Notes under the pieces: model-generated
Seen by the model: only the letters and a program-made list of their open reading frames with translations
Databases searched by the model: none
What the model was told of the DNA's origin: nothing
Assembly (NCBI GenBank): GCA_011109175.1
Contig: RDEW01000027.1
Location: 268,515-332,514 of the forward strand
Direction of reading: 5' to 3'
DNA from: Dicyema japonicum
Taxonomy: Eukaryota; Dicyemida; Rhombozoa; Dicyemidae
DNA: 64,000 nucleotides
Translations under genes and position numbers: made by a program
Part shown: piece after piece, positions 23,480-34,560 of the stretch
Numbering within the stretch: position 1 is the stretch's first letter
How the letters are laid out: every line of letters starts with the position of its first letter

Positions 23480-24720
23480 TTAAATTTTCAAAAAAGTGAA
23501 TTTATTTTTTTGATAAAGGATTAATGTCTACATTATTCTCACTAGTTGCTAAAAGTAAAATATCGTTAATATGCGAATCAGTCATCCTCGTTCTTAGACA
23601 ATTTTTTTACATTATTTATTTTGGAGAATAAATGTTCACATAAAAATGTGATTCAAAATATAGAATTTCAAGTAATTCCATTTGATAAGAACCTGGTACT
23701 GTCTCAATTTCAACATCAAAAAGGATTGAAAAAATGTTGAAAGATTTAAATAAACCTAAAAAATATATAAACATTCTTAAATCCATAAAACGTGAAAATT
23801 TTAATCTCAATTTAAAATTATGTTTGTATATTCAAGAAAATCGGTAGGATTTGTAGAAAGAAAATAATCAAAATGCGTCATATTTCCTTTCTGTAACTGT
23901 AATTCACACAACTTCAATTTCTTTTCAAAAGCAGTGACTTGGGCATACATTTGGTGTATAAATTGACTACCTCCCTGAGTTTCAAATTTTGGTCATTTAG
24001 AAGTTATATCCACGAAAAATGCCAATTTGGAAATGTTAACAGTATTTTGGAAATATGGAGCATCATAATTTTTTTCCTCAAAAAAAAGTATAACATCATC
24101 CAGTATATGAAATAGTCTCTTGAGCATTGACCCTCTGCTAAGCTATCTGACATTACAAAAATATAAGAGATCTGAACTTCCAATGATTTAAGCCACGAGA
24201 TAAAATAAAATTAAATGCATTAACAACAGCATCCATTCCCTCGCGTAATTTGACTGATTTGACAACTAACGTTTCTTGATGAATAATACAGTATTCTTGG
24301 TCAAATTGTGCTGAATACAAAAATTTTCCATTTCTTTTTGAAGTAATGTAATAATTCCCTTTTTGTTCCCAACATAGAAGGACCCCATCTGTCGTAATTC
24401 CAACAAATTTTGAAACTGGGAGATTTGATTCTGTTAAAAATTGCATTAAATGCCCGAAACGTCGGTTCCTGTCACTGTACCATCATTGGAATGACTCTGA
24501 CAAATTCTTCAAAAATTTGGAATGTTTCAGTTATCCCTCTTAAAAATACGGCAAGCTGATAAGTATCTCTTCTGTCAGTAATAGTATCCAATGCGATTGA
24601 AAAATATTCAAAATTCCCAAAAATGTTGCTTAAAGAGAAATTTAAATCTATGGACATTTCTTCTACTCTTATAGTGTCTTTCTTGGTAGATTCAAAAATA
24701 TTTTTTGGTGGGAAATATAT
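23480..24720 (-). pseudogene. hAT transposase, GTF2IRD2/ZBED5-like, decayed
   Basis: The minus strand carries the GTF2IRD2-like hAT order: KNIFPTKK, EEMSIDLN, FEYFSIALDTITDRRDTYQL, AVFLRGITETFQIFEEFVRV, KFVGITTDGVLL, YCIIHQETLVVKSVKL, VVNAFNFILSRGLNHWKF, LAFFVDITSK, MYAQVTAFEKKLKLCELQL with THFDYFL, and near the end RMTDSHINDILLLATSE. Stops and frame changes break it (for example after VIPMMVQ and after ITSK), and the TDGAP block has lost its sense. Terminal inverted repeats were not found, so the ends are nominal. This is a second hAT lineage, unlike the DUF659-type relic at 7.9 kb. Confidence 0.8.
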
Positions 24721-24799
24721 TTTTTGCTACTGCAATTAGGAATTTTTGATTAGTTCGCTGGCCCTAGCTCATTCAGAGAACCTGTCGCGAGCTTCGCTC

Positions 24800-24960
24800 G
24801 GTCCGGTGAGTTTGATAATGTTTTGTGTGTTTGATAATGCTGGATGTGGTTTTGTGTGTTTGATAATGTTTTGTGTTTGATAATGTTCTTTTCTTTCTTT
24901 AATAAAAAAATCAAATTAAAAAAAATGTTTTGTGTTTGATAATGTTTGGTGACTTAATTA
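24800..24960 (+). repeat. TTTGATAATG minisatellite
   Basis: The unit TTTGATAATGTTTTGTGTG and shorter variants recur about six times between 24810 and 24950, with one interruption by a CTTTCTTT/A-rich segment. Confidence 0.8.
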
Positions 24961-25424
24961 TCTCCTAATAAAGAATTAATGTGCTTAATAGCCTAATATA
25001 GATTCTAACGTAATATACGTAATAAGTGCTTAAATGAGATATCAAATATTAACCATTTGTGTTTCATTTGTAACCAAGGAACCAATTGACTCCCAACATT
25101 GTGAAGATTCACTCACATTTTCGGAAATGTTCTCATTTGTTCAAAACTTTTAATTTAAAATCCGCCCATTTTTCCGCGAGTTATCGTGTCACATATATAC
25201 ATGCAACATTGAGCTTTAATTAGTAGATTTTTATTTATTTATTTAGATAGATATAAATTAGCTAAGAGAATAATTAATTTTGCTGGTACTTTTAATTTTT
25301 TAATTTTTATTTATTTAAAACACAAACAGTTAACTGCTACTAGCTGGCCTTAGAGTTGAGAACGCATTTCTCTTGACGATCAGTAAAGAAATGCGCTCAA
25401 TGAGTCAGCTATTTTTTAAAAGCT
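24961..25424. other. AT-rich intergenic, no gene recognised
   Basis: No conserved frame, RNA or repeat seen. Confidence 0.4.
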
Positions 25425-25635
25425 TTTTCACGAGAGCCATATTATTTACAGCTCCGCATAGGCAGGACACACACTTTATTTAAGTAAAAAACAGTTAATT
25501 TTAACTAATCGTAGAACCAAGGAATGAGCTTCACTTCTTTTTCTTTTTCTTGTGTGTGGGTCCTTTCTAGACAATCCAGTTCCGCAGTGAGTATCCACTG
25601 ATGACGGCGTCACTCGTCAAGCCTCAGCTATTAAA
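25425..25635 (-). repeat. SINE-1 copy, reverse orientation
   Basis: Reverse complement of the family body and tail: CAGGACACACACTTTATTTA, GAACCAAGGAATGAGCTTCA, CAGTTCCGCAGTGA and TGATGACGGCGTCACTCGTC. It ends in the CACGAGAGCCATATTATTTA tail. No tRNA-like head is left. Confidence 0.8.
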
Positions 25636-26284
25636 AAGGCAATTGATTTAGACAATAGATTATGGTTTTCTAAGTTTCTCTATTTTTTGGAATATTTTTG
25701 AGGATATTAACGACGAAAAATAAAGTAACTTTAATGATCACTAAAATAAGTATCTGAGAAAGATTGACCAACTAAATAAGTGATTTTTGCTCAAACAAAC
25801 GTCTGTACTTTTCTTACATGCTCTTAAAGATATCACAGAGTTCCTTGGAAATGTCAATAATAAAAAATGTCTTTGGAAATTCAAAATTTCATATTTATTT
25901 AGGACCCCTGGGGCATCAAGAAAAAATACAAAATATAGTCAAACGCTTATATCATCTTTTCTCAATTTGGTCCATTTTAAATTCAAAAAATAAAATTATA
26001 TTTCATGTTCAGCCCTTTGTTGTCGAGACGAGTTGAGTTCTCTGGTAGTTGTCAGGGGAAACAGACATTCCATCCTATCAGTTGGATAATTTTGATTGTC
26101 TTGTTTCGTAATAAATTGTTTTTTTCTTTAAAAAAATATATTTATAAAAATTTGATTATTAATCTTTGCAAAAGATATTTTATTTTAGCGTGTTATCCGG
26201 TTCCCATTCAAAATGGCCTCTTTCAAAATGGCCTCCGAAAATTTTTTCAGGTTTTGGATAAGTTCATCAATAAACATCACGAGA
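25636..26284. other. AT-rich intergenic, no gene recognised
   Basis: Plus-strand frames at 25787-26036 and 26005-26313 lack any recognisable motif. The last runs into the tandem repeat array. Confidence 0.4.
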
Positions 26285-26545
26285 TATTTTACCAAGGTCC
26301 TCGACATCTTTAGGTAAAAAAGTCATCTATTTAAATCTTATAAAAATTGATTTTAAGGGGTCCTATGGGTAAGTGGAACATTTTACCAAGGTCCTCGACA
26401 TCTTTAGGTAAAAAAGTCATCTTTTTTAAATCTTTATAAAAATTGATTTTAAGGGGTCCTATGGGTAAGTGGAACATTTTACCAAGGTCCTCGACATCTT
26501 TAGGTAAAAAAGTCATCTTTTATAAATCTTATAAAAATTGAATAT
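26285..26545 (+). repeat. Tandem repeat, about 95-bp unit, nearly three copies
   Basis: The block ATTTTACCAAGGTCCTCGAC, then ATCTTTAGGTAAAAAAGTCA, TAAAAATTGATTTTAAGGGG and TCCTATGGGTAAGTGGAAC repeats at spacings of about 94 and 96 bp (markers at 26291, 26385, 26481). Copies are nearly identical, so the array is young. The minus strand is open through two units and would encode the repeated peptide MTFLPKDVEDLGKMFHLPIG, but with no sign of function. Confidence 0.85.
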
Positions 26546-26624
26546 TACAAAAATCATTACTGGCCAAATCACACCACCACAGCCTTAGAAGTCAATTGTT
26601 ACCCCAACTGCGTAGGGGATTGGT

Positions 26625-29400
26625 CAGGTACATTATTATTATTATTATCAGCACTGCCGAGAACACATAAAAAAACAAAAGTCAATTAAGGTTCCCTTGT
26701 GCCGCGCCGGCCACCCTTTGCACCAATCGCATCCAAAGGCCTCTCCGTTTCGCAAGATCTCTTAGTTCATCGAGGTCATCCATTGTTTTCAACTCCCTGC
26801 CTATGGCTTTTAGGTCCTCATTTAGCGTGATAGGTAAGGTTGCTCTAGGCCTTTCTCAGAATGATTTTGTTTTTTCCATGAAATATTCATCTATTACGTG
26901 ATTTGCCGGGACATCCAGGTCCATCCTCAGAATGTGACCGAACAGTCTCCATCTCGATCTTCTGATTTCCATGGATAATGGTTCTGTTTTGCTCAACTTA
27001 TATAATTGTTCGTTTTTGATCTTCATTTTGTAGTGAATATTAAGTGCCTTCCAAAGCATACTGCGGTCGAAACTGTCAATAGACTCCATTGCCTGTTTAG
27101 ACAAACCCCATGTTCCACAGTTATATATTAGGATGGGCACAACAAAGTATTTGTATATCATAAGCTTTATTTTTCCACAAAGTCTTCTTTCCGAACTCCA
27201 TATTTTAGGTAGGCTTCTGAAAGCACCAGATGCAAGGATTTTCCGTCGAGCTACATCTTCCCAAGAGCGATCCGACCTTCTTATGTCTTCTCCACGTCTC
27301 TTCGGATATCCTCTCTGCACGGCTGAATGATGTAAATTCCGTTTTGTCTGTGTTTATCTTCAAGAACCATTTTTGGAAAATGTTAGGAAGATGTTCGTTT
27401 ATGTGCTTGAGAAATTCAGAATCATCCGATACAAAGTCCAGATCGTCTGCGTACATCAACTCATAATATTGTCCTTTAATGGATAATCTGAAATCCCTCA
27501 GTGCAGCCTCAAGATAAATAATAAATAGAATAGGAGACAACGAATCCCCTTGTGGAACTCCCCGAGTGGTTTTAAAAAAATTGGAAGCGGTATTTCCGAT
27601 TTTGACAGTTAGGTGAGTATCTTCTAGGAGCAAGGAAATAATTCTAACATCATCCGTGTCTAGAAATGTATTCAGAATGTTAATAAGTAGTCCCCTGTGT
27701 ACAGAGTCGAATGCACGACTCATGTCGATCCCCAGAACTTCTATGCATTTTTTGTATTTCTGACATATAGCGCCAGACCATCTGTGCGTCCATACTATGT
27801 CGGCGGTTGATCTTTTTTCCCTGAAACCGCTTTGTCCAGGCGATAAGAATTTGTCGACTTTCCCTTTGATTCGATTTAATACAATGATAGAGAGGGTTTT
27901 CCGTAAGACCGATAATAGAATTATTGGTCTTAGACTGTTTGCGGGACCTCTAGGTTTCCCAGGTTTTGGTATTGGAATTAGCCATCCTCTCCCAATTCCA
28001 AGATCGTTTTTGTCTTCAAATGCTTTATTGAGTATGATGGTGATTATTTCACCCAATTCAGTGGGTCCACATTTTATTAACTCTGCAGGTATATTATCAG
28101 GACCAGCCGCTTTCCTGTAGTTTAGTTTTCCTATTGCCTTGATAGTTTCCGCGATAATAATGGGCAGTTAAGAGGAGCCGTTGATGTTATTGGAGATTTG
28201 TTTTCAATTTCTTGATTGTTAAAGATGTCATAGTAGTGTGAAGAGACTATGTTCGCCTTTTCAATAACATTCAATACTGATCGTCCATGTTGGTCGTGAA
28301 TAACAATATTCCCTGGTCGTTTCTTTTTGCTAATAATCCGAATGGCTTTGAACATTTTGGATCCGTTCTTATATTTCTTGATTTCATCGACCTGTTCCTC
28401 CACTTCCTTTTTTACTTGATATTTTTGAAGTTTTTTGATTTTTGTTAAAATTGAGTTACGAACTATCCTTAGCTCTTTTTTTAGACTCGGTATATTTGAA
28501 TTATTAATTCTAATCCTCAAATTCTTTTGTTCTGAAGATAAGTATGATATTTCTTCGTTGTTATATTTGAATTTGTTTTTGTGAGTAGTCCCCAAAACCA
28601 ACGACGCGGTATTCTTCATTGCAACTCCAACGTCATTCCACAAATCCTGTGCACTATTGTTTGTATTCATCTTGCTTAATTCCTTTCTGAGTTTTTCGCC
28701 ATACTCTTTCATCTTTATTTCATTGCTTATTAGAGTTTCTGTATCCAATCTTTCGAATTCCGTTTTTCCATATCTTCTAGGTTTGTACAAACTTCCCAAA
28801 GAGAACCGAGTGATCACCAATTTGTGATCACTTGATGTTTCAAGCCCATCGTATGATCTCGAGTTTCGTATTAGGTTTTTGTTCCTTCTTCTGCACAAGA
28901 TATAATCAATTTGATTATATATTTTAATCAAGTTGCCATTTTTGTCCTTTCGTGATCCAGTACAGGTAGTTTTATGTCTTGCTGGGTGTTCAAAAGCAGT
29001 GTTCGTAATAAATAAGTTGTAGGATTCGCAGAATTGCACCAATGAGACACCAGAGGAATTTCGACGATTCCGAGCATGTGATCCAATACAAGTCTCCTCA
29101 TTCCGTACTTTACCAACTCTGGCATTCCAGTCACGTCAGATATGACGACGAAAGTGAGTCATATGTCCCTGTCAAACATGAGTAAAACGCACCAAGTTCT
29201 TCAGGATTGGCATCAGCCCGGACAGCGGTCGAAGCATAAACATTGATGATAGAAATAACAGAGTTGGGCTTTGTTCCAAACTTCAGTTGCATGGATAGAT
29301 AAATCACGTGCGAGTTGATGTTTTTTGGTGATGAACTTTAAGCCTCGAGTGTTGAAAGTACCAAGAGAGAATGGCAACGGGTAATTAAGCGCGAAGAAGA
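26625..29400 (-). mobile_element. Family C (RTE/CFDP2-like) non-LTR retrotransposon, near full length
   Basis: The minus strand encodes an endonuclease (FNTRGLKF start near 29370; VYASTAVRADANPEELGAFY; NARVG; FITNTAFEHPARH; YNQIDYIL; SSDHKLVI), a linker of about 150 aa, and an RT with LIPIPKPGKPRGP, FREKRSTADIVWTH, LGIDMSRAFDSVHRGLL, RGVPQGDSLSPILF and the MYADDLDFV active site. The C-terminus has GHILRMDLDVPANHVIDEYF and ends RGLWMRLVQRVAGAAQGN with a stop at 26682-26684, followed by a (TAA)n tail near 26640. A frameshift near 29120-29135 splits the endonuclease, another near 27270 splits the RT C-terminus, and one near 28160 separates linker and RT. It is the best preserved retroelement here, but not intact. 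The clade call rests on the CFDP2-like endonuclease. Confidence 0.88.
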
Positions 29401-29497
29401 CATATTTTCAAAGAGGGACGTCACCACCTCAACCAAAGAAATTAAGCGCGAAGAAGACATATTTTCAAAGAGGGACGTCACCACCTCAACCAGGTCA
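29383..29497 (+). repeat. Direct tandem duplication of about 58 bp
   Basis: AATTAAGCGCGAAGAAGACA, TATTTTCAAAGAGGGACGTC and ACCACCTCAACCA occur twice in a row with almost no difference, at the 5' side of the family C element. Confidence 0.85.
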
Positions 29498-29650
29498 GGT
29501 ATATATTGAATAAAAATATAATGAAAATCTTTGGGAACACCATTAGGAAGAAGCCCGGAAACAAACCTTGACTGGATGTTAGCCATGCAGAGTTTGCACT
29601 TTGCAGGGATTCTTATTTTTTGGTAATTAATTATTTCATTAAAATTAAAC
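29490..29650 (-). mobile_element. Family B RT fragment
   Basis: The stretch matches the minus-strand RT of the copy at 33590-33700 (AACACCATTAGGAAGAAGC, CCAGAGTTTG...TTTC/GCAGGGAT). It is a short internal RT piece, not coding. Confidence 0.55.
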
Positions 29651-29689
29651 ACTTAAAAGAACATCTAATTTAGGGAGCTTGAATGTCCA

Positions 29690-30045
29690 TGCTGTTTCTT
29701 CTGACAATAGCTATCGAGATACGCTCTCGAAGCCATCCAGTCTCACGTGGATCCTTGGTGACCCTTTAGATAATTGAGCCGATCCGACGGATTGCATGGT
29801 CCACTTGAGGGGCATGGATTCCTGATATCTCAACAGCAAATGGGACAAACAAGTGATCCTCCGAAATGCTTCGGTACTTCTTCTCTTCTGATCCTCGGAT
29901 TGTTTAGAAGCATGATCTGGGTCCGAGACTTAAGTGGCCAGATTTTTCTGAGAGTATGTATCAATACACGTAGCATCCAAAACCAGGTTCCGACTATTAG
30001 CAAAAGTACCAGTCTCTTTAAGATTTTGGACATCAAGCACATTCA
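29690..30045 (-). mobile_element. Family A non-LTR retrotransposon, fragment
   Basis: The minus strand reads RNLVLDATCIDTYSQKNLA, then DHASKQSEDQKRRSTEAF, the LVWDVTCxDTxAxS-to-AExxK part of the domain, with stops. It ends about 100 bp before the RPL36 start. Confidence 0.65.
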
Positions 30046-30151
30046 TATTTAATGACCTCGAGCAAATAATATATTATTGATTAAATAAATATTAAAGTTA
30101 TAATTATTTAAATATTTATTTAAAAAATCACGTTGATTAGTTTTTGTGGTG

Positions 30152-30489
30152 ATGCCTGGACCTAATAGTCATGTCCTTTTTCCGATCAAAAATTACAAAA
30201 CATCAAAGTTAAAGAGAGAGCCTAGACCTTCCAGAAAGAAGGGGGTATTTTTGTATTTTTACCTGATTTAGAGAATCACCAAAATATCTGAGTTCAGGCG
30301 TAGTCTCGTTAGAGAAATGGTTGGCCTTGCTCCCTACGAGAAGCGAGTCTTTGAATTTATGAACCAGAATAGGACAAAAAAGGCTCAAAAATTTCTAAAG
30401 AAACGAGTAAAATCTTTATTTCATTAAAGCTTGGTGGATTGAAGAGATCCAGGATTAAAATGGACAAATTAAAGATTTTGATGAATTAA
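30152..30489 (+). CDS. RPL36: 60S ribosomal protein L36 (eL36)
   Basis: eL36 is a small basic protein of the large ribosomal subunit. Two introns, 30245-30271 and 30407-30429, splice to exactly 96 codons. The product begins MPGPNSHVLFPIKNYKTSKL, has RPSRKKGRITKISEFRRSL, then the family core REMVGLAPYEKRVFEFMN and KAQKFLKKRLGGLKRSRIKM, and ends LKILMN. Length 95 aa against about 105 in other animals; the missing residues are at the Ala/Lys-rich C-terminus. The core aligns with REVCGFAPYERRAMELL and [20 protein letters not shown] of the human protein. The first intron falls between RRKG and RITK. With calpain-7 it is one of only two identified genes on the plus strand. No TATA or 5' TOP-like tract is obvious. 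Confidence 0.95.
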
Positions 30490-30754
30490 GCAGTCTGACT
30501 GCTCTTACTTTTGTTATTTCTAATCAATTTTTGGTGTCTTTAAATGTTGCTATCAATATTAAATTTTGAACATCTCTGATAGTAAGTCTTGGATTTGTAA
30601 GAATGATAACTAGAGCGATTTTTGTCAATAAAGTCCAAAATTCACATGTTTTTTTAAATTTTTTAAAACTTATAAAAATGTTGTTTTCAATTTAAATAAA
30701 CAAAGCAATGGCCTCTAAGATCTCTCTTAATGCGTAAATTATCTACGTAAATTC
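30490..30754. other. Short intergenic, no gene recognised
   Basis: AT-rich downstream region of RPL36; nothing recognised. Confidence 0.4.
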
Positions 30755-30970
30755 TAATGACTCGACGAGTGACTCCGTCATCAGTGAACATCTCACTGCG
30801 TAACCGTATCGTCTACAAAAAAAAACTTACATCCAACAAAAAGAAAAAAGAAGTGAAGAGCATTCCTTGGTTCTCCCTCATCGATTAGCTATGATTGCTA
30901 CTCTCTACTTAAATAAAGTGTGTGTCCTGCCTTGGAGGAGCAATAGTCCAGTATTATAAATTCTAATAGT
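30755..30970 (+). repeat. SINE-1 copy, body and tail
   Basis: GACGAGTGACTCCGTCATCA, CTCACTGCGTAAC, ACATCCAACAAAAAG, AGTGAAGAGCATTCCTTGGT, AAATAAAGTGTGTGTCCTGC and GGAGGAGCAATAG follow in family order. The tRNA-like head is missing. Confidence 0.8.
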
Positions 30971-31240
30971 TTTCAATCGATATACCAGCAAAATACGAAC
31001 CCATATGTTTGCTTTACAAGATAGTCCATTCTGATTCTAGTAAAAACATCCCCCAATCCACAATTGTGTTAGCACCTATCCACATCATTTAAAGGGGTAT
31101 TTAATAAAATCTACCTGTTTTAGCGAACATAGTGATTTACATCAAGTTTAAAGCATTTCCATAGCTCTTTAGAGATTATAAACATTTCCATCTTAGTCCT
31201 TTCGGATAGATTCGAGATGATGAATTAATATTTACTTCCT

Positions 31241-31620
31241 TCAGTTAAGTGATTGCGACTTCTCCCAGATTTTATTTACACGGTCCACAGTGAAAGTATT
31301 AGCCATGTGTTGAACAAGTTGAATGCATTGATTTAATTTTATTAACCCCGGAATCACAAGAGGACGCACTTCCCAGTATCTTCCTCCTATCGTTACACGG
31401 GGAAATGCGAACAGATTAATAAATATCTTGACGTTGACTCCTTGAGACTTTAAAAAAATATCCAAAATATATAAACCAAAAAAGATATGTAGAAACCGAT
31501 TCCAAGAATACAAAAATTTTAAAGACTTTGTCTCTATTATGGATTGTTCTAGCATGACCGTAAGGCATACGTTGAAAACACTAAAGATTGCAAACCAAAA
31601 ATGCATCAATGTTTTCGAAA
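31241..31620 (-). CDS. Unidentified frame with coding features
   Basis: A 122-codon minus-strand frame ends with PRVTIGGRYWEVRPLVIPGL, KLNQCIQLVQHMANTF and VDRVNKIWEKSQ. Its 5' half is AT-rich and hydrophobic and contains GTTTC...TTAAAG, a possible 49-nt intron. If spliced, an upstream frame with CFQRMPYGHARTIHNRDK could join. I do not recognise the product. It sits next to a family A copy, so retroelement origin is possible. Confidence 0.3.
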
Positions 31621-31639
31621 TTATGCTCGAATGGGAAAT

Positions 31640-32430
31640 CTTACGTCACCCTACTGAACTTTCCTTGGAGACAGTATTTGACGAAGCTTGCAGTGGAGGG
31701 AAGCAGGATTTCCAATCCCAGATAATGTCTCGAATCAGAACAAATGGGACGCAATTGATAGCCTAAAGCAAGAGTCGAACCAACACCGACTTGCCTGATT
31801 GCTATCTGCTGCACAACATGGGAGTGGTGCATTGCTCCACGTATTTCCATGCGCTTCTTTTGGAAATCTTATGGAGGACGACTGTGTGAGAATCAGAATA
31901 GCAAAACGATTCGGGCTTGACGTCTGCCAGAAACACAGATGCCGTTGTGGAGGAACAGTGGACACCAAAGGATCACATCCATTGTCTTACAAAAGGAGTG
32001 CAGGTCGCTCACCTCTCACACCGGATTGAATAATGTTATTCTGCAAATCCTCGAGGCAGCAGGCTTCCCAGGTCAGCTTGAGCCTGTCTGACTGGATCGT
32101 GGAGATGGCAAGAGGCCAGAAGGAATGACTCTTTTCCCATATTCACACGGAAAATCATTGTCTGGGATGTAACCTGTGTAGATACCTTCTCCACTTCGCT
32201 CCTTCTGAGATCTGCTCAGAAACGCAGCAGAATTGGCCAAAATCCAGAAATGCTCGGCCATTGGAGACCGATTCCGATTCACGCCAGTGGCTATAGAAAC
32301 GTCGAGAGCCGTAAAATCTCTCACTGCGGCCTTTCTGAAAAAAATAGGAGGGAAACTAGCGAGTCGAAATAAAGAACCCCTCGAATCGTTCTGGCTAAGA
32401 CAATGAATCAGAATTAATAATAATAACACA
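31640..32430 (+). mobile_element. Family A non-LTR retrotransposon, best C-terminal copy
   Basis: Plus-strand frames give ARLLSAAQHGSGALLHVFPC, FGNLMEDDCVRIRIAKRFGL, VCQKHRCRCGGTVDTKGSHP and LSYKRSAGRS, the Cys/His motif after the RT in this element type. After decay come PVAIETSRAVK, FLKKIGGKLASRN and SFWLRQ. Residues agree with ARLL...HSGxWLxAxP, CxPHxCxCG and VDxxGxHxLSCRRS of metazoan elements. No RT lies upstream, so the copy is 5'-truncated. Confidence 0.75.
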
Positions 32431-32459
32431 AGAGACCACGGTTACACAAACTAACTAAT

Positions 32460-34450
32460 CACGTGATCTCAGCACGCTCTAGCAGGAACCTCATCTTGGC
32501 CCGATGCTCTTTTCTCGACCCCACACAAGCACGTATCCGTCGAGTGACTGGATCTTCGCAGTCACGACGGCGCGTTCCATGGTTCATTCGTATCAAGGCT
32601 TTAAGAGGCATTGGTGGCTGGAACTCTCCAGAAATCCAGCGTTCCGTGGTTTAGGAGGCTTTTTTCCGGCTAGCCTCGATCTTCAAGACATTTGTCCAAG
32701 AGATGAATGAGCCCCATATACCACTTGCGTAAGAGATGCATGGTTCAGTGAATTGTTTATAAACACATTGCTCAAAACATGATTTCCGTTCTTCCAGAAA
32801 CCTGTGAGGCATTTTAAAAAATTAGTTTTCTTTGCGCATTTTTTTCAAAAAAAACTTTTATTTTATTTGGTAAAGAAAGTAAATGGTCATATAGCGGCTG
32901 CCCTGACTGCGTGGCTATTTCCTCTCAGGATGGCGAGCGAGATTCGCTTAAATAACCAGCAGCGCTCACGAGGTTCTCATGATCGTGTAGCGATCCGATT
33001 ACCTAGACGACTCAAGAATTCCAGCGTCGCAAACGTAAGGGAACTGGCGTCTCAAAGGCGAGTGGGACAAACAAAAAATCCTTGGGTGGACCGCGTACTT
33101 TTCCCGTTTCAACTTCTCGGCCTTTTCAGCGGCAGAACAGGCTCCAGAGGCACTCTGGAGTAGGTTGCAAGAGGCAACGTGTCGGTGCAGGTGACGTCTC
33201 AGACAAGAGGTGTTCGCATTTTGTAATGACGCTCTCAACATGGGGCGAGAATGACATGTGCATGTCAAAATTCACCTCAAGGATCCTTTGAGAATTTTTG
33301 AAAAAAATAGCTTCATTGTTTGCCTACAGTTCGACCGTCCCTCTTCCCAGTCTCTTGTCTGAAGTAAATAGAGTTGTGACGGACTTCTCACTGCTGGCAG
33401 TTAGGCGATTCTTCGATAGTCATTCGTCATGACGGTCCAGATTTTCTTGCAATCTCGAAGTGGCAATTTGGATGTCCTGATCGCGTGACGCAATGACGAT
33501 GTCGTCGGCATAAGTTAGAATAATATCATTTTCGGCGTCTGGAATGAGGAGGTCCGCCATGAATAGGTAATAAAACTGGAGACAACAAGATCTTTGGGGA
33601 ATACCATTAGGAAGAAGCTTGACTGGCCAATGCAGACGCATCCACTCCGACTACTAAGGAAGTTAGCTAGCCAGAGTTTGAGCTTTCCAGGGATCTTTGG
33701 TAAATTTTCCAAGTAAGAATCCTCCTTGAAAGAGTCAAAAGCTTTGTGTACGTCTATGGAGCAAAGTACAGTCTTCATGTGTCCCGGCCTGTGTGAAAAG
33801 CCATAAAGTTAGTCAATCCAGATAAGTGGGTCGAAGTAGACCTCTCTTTTTTAAAACCATGTTGAAATGACAAATCCGGGAGGAAATTTTTGATTTTCGC
33901 AAGAACCAGCCTTTCCAGAATTTTCGACACCGAACACAATAACGTGACCGGTCTGTACGAAGCCGGGTCTTTTTTCACTTTCACTCTAAGCTTATCCTCA
34001 GTAGTTAATCGGCCAGACTTTTTGATTTCGTTTCTTTCCTTGATTAATGCCGACCTGCCATATCCCCTGGTGTAGTTAAGGTGGTGATTAGGTACAGATA
34101 GTGATCTCGCATCCAAGATAGTGCGGTTTACATAAGCGACTACTTTTTCCATGGAGGTAATGCCATCCAGGTACTGCAGTAGGTTGTCAGTAAGTGTACC
34201 GGTACAGTCTCCAGTCTGCGCGTTTGTAGTTGAATTGTTCTAGGGACCTCCTCCTAGTTAACGTTTCTCTCTTGATCTTCAAAAGGATGGCATTGTGATC
34301 ACTTCTTGAGTTGTAAGTGACTGACCAGATCGATATTGCCGCCAGGGCGGGAGAACAAAGACGTGATGTCTGGAGAAGTTAGTTGGTCTGACTCCCTGAA
34401 GGGGGTTCTCGCATGGAATTGCCGTGTTAAGTGGAAACGCATACGCAATC
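32460..34450 (-). mobile_element. Family B (Jockey-like) retrotransposon, interrupted
   Basis: In minus-strand order: a linker with LDARSLSVPNHHLNYTRGYG, the RT block DPASYRPVTLLCSVSKILER, LVLAKIKNFLPDLSFQHGFK and a CSIDVHKAFDSF block (frameshifted), NGIPQ-like remains, the active site ILTYADDIVIASRDQD, and RLQENLDRHDE. The C-terminal part VYKQFTEPCISYASGIWGSF with SWTNVLKIEASRKK lies at 32500-32790, cut off by the 32885-33290 insertion. Several frameshifts; dead. Confidence 0.8.
32885..33290 (-). mobile_element. Family A fragment nested inside a family B element
   Basis: The minus strand reads GACSAAEKAEKLKREKY, then a broken stretch, REPRERCWLFKRISLAIL-type residues, and RGNSHAVRAA at the 32890 side. 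It sits between the YADD part and the C-terminal part of the surrounding family B copy, so it inserted later. Confidence 0.7.
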
Positions 34451-34560
34451 CTATCTGCAAAGGATTAATTATTTAAATTTCGTTTTCTGTTAATAAAAAA
34501 TGTAAATAAAGTAAATTAAAATAATTTTAAACAGGACATACTATCTTAAGATTAAATAAG

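Noticed and set aside
26285-26545. CRISPR array
   Set aside because: Units are about 95 bp and repeat as a whole, without constant short repeats and variable spacers. The genome is animal.
32073-32429. Minus-strand 118-codon frame
   Set aside because: It is antisense to the family A domain end (FLKKIGGKLASRN) on the plus strand.
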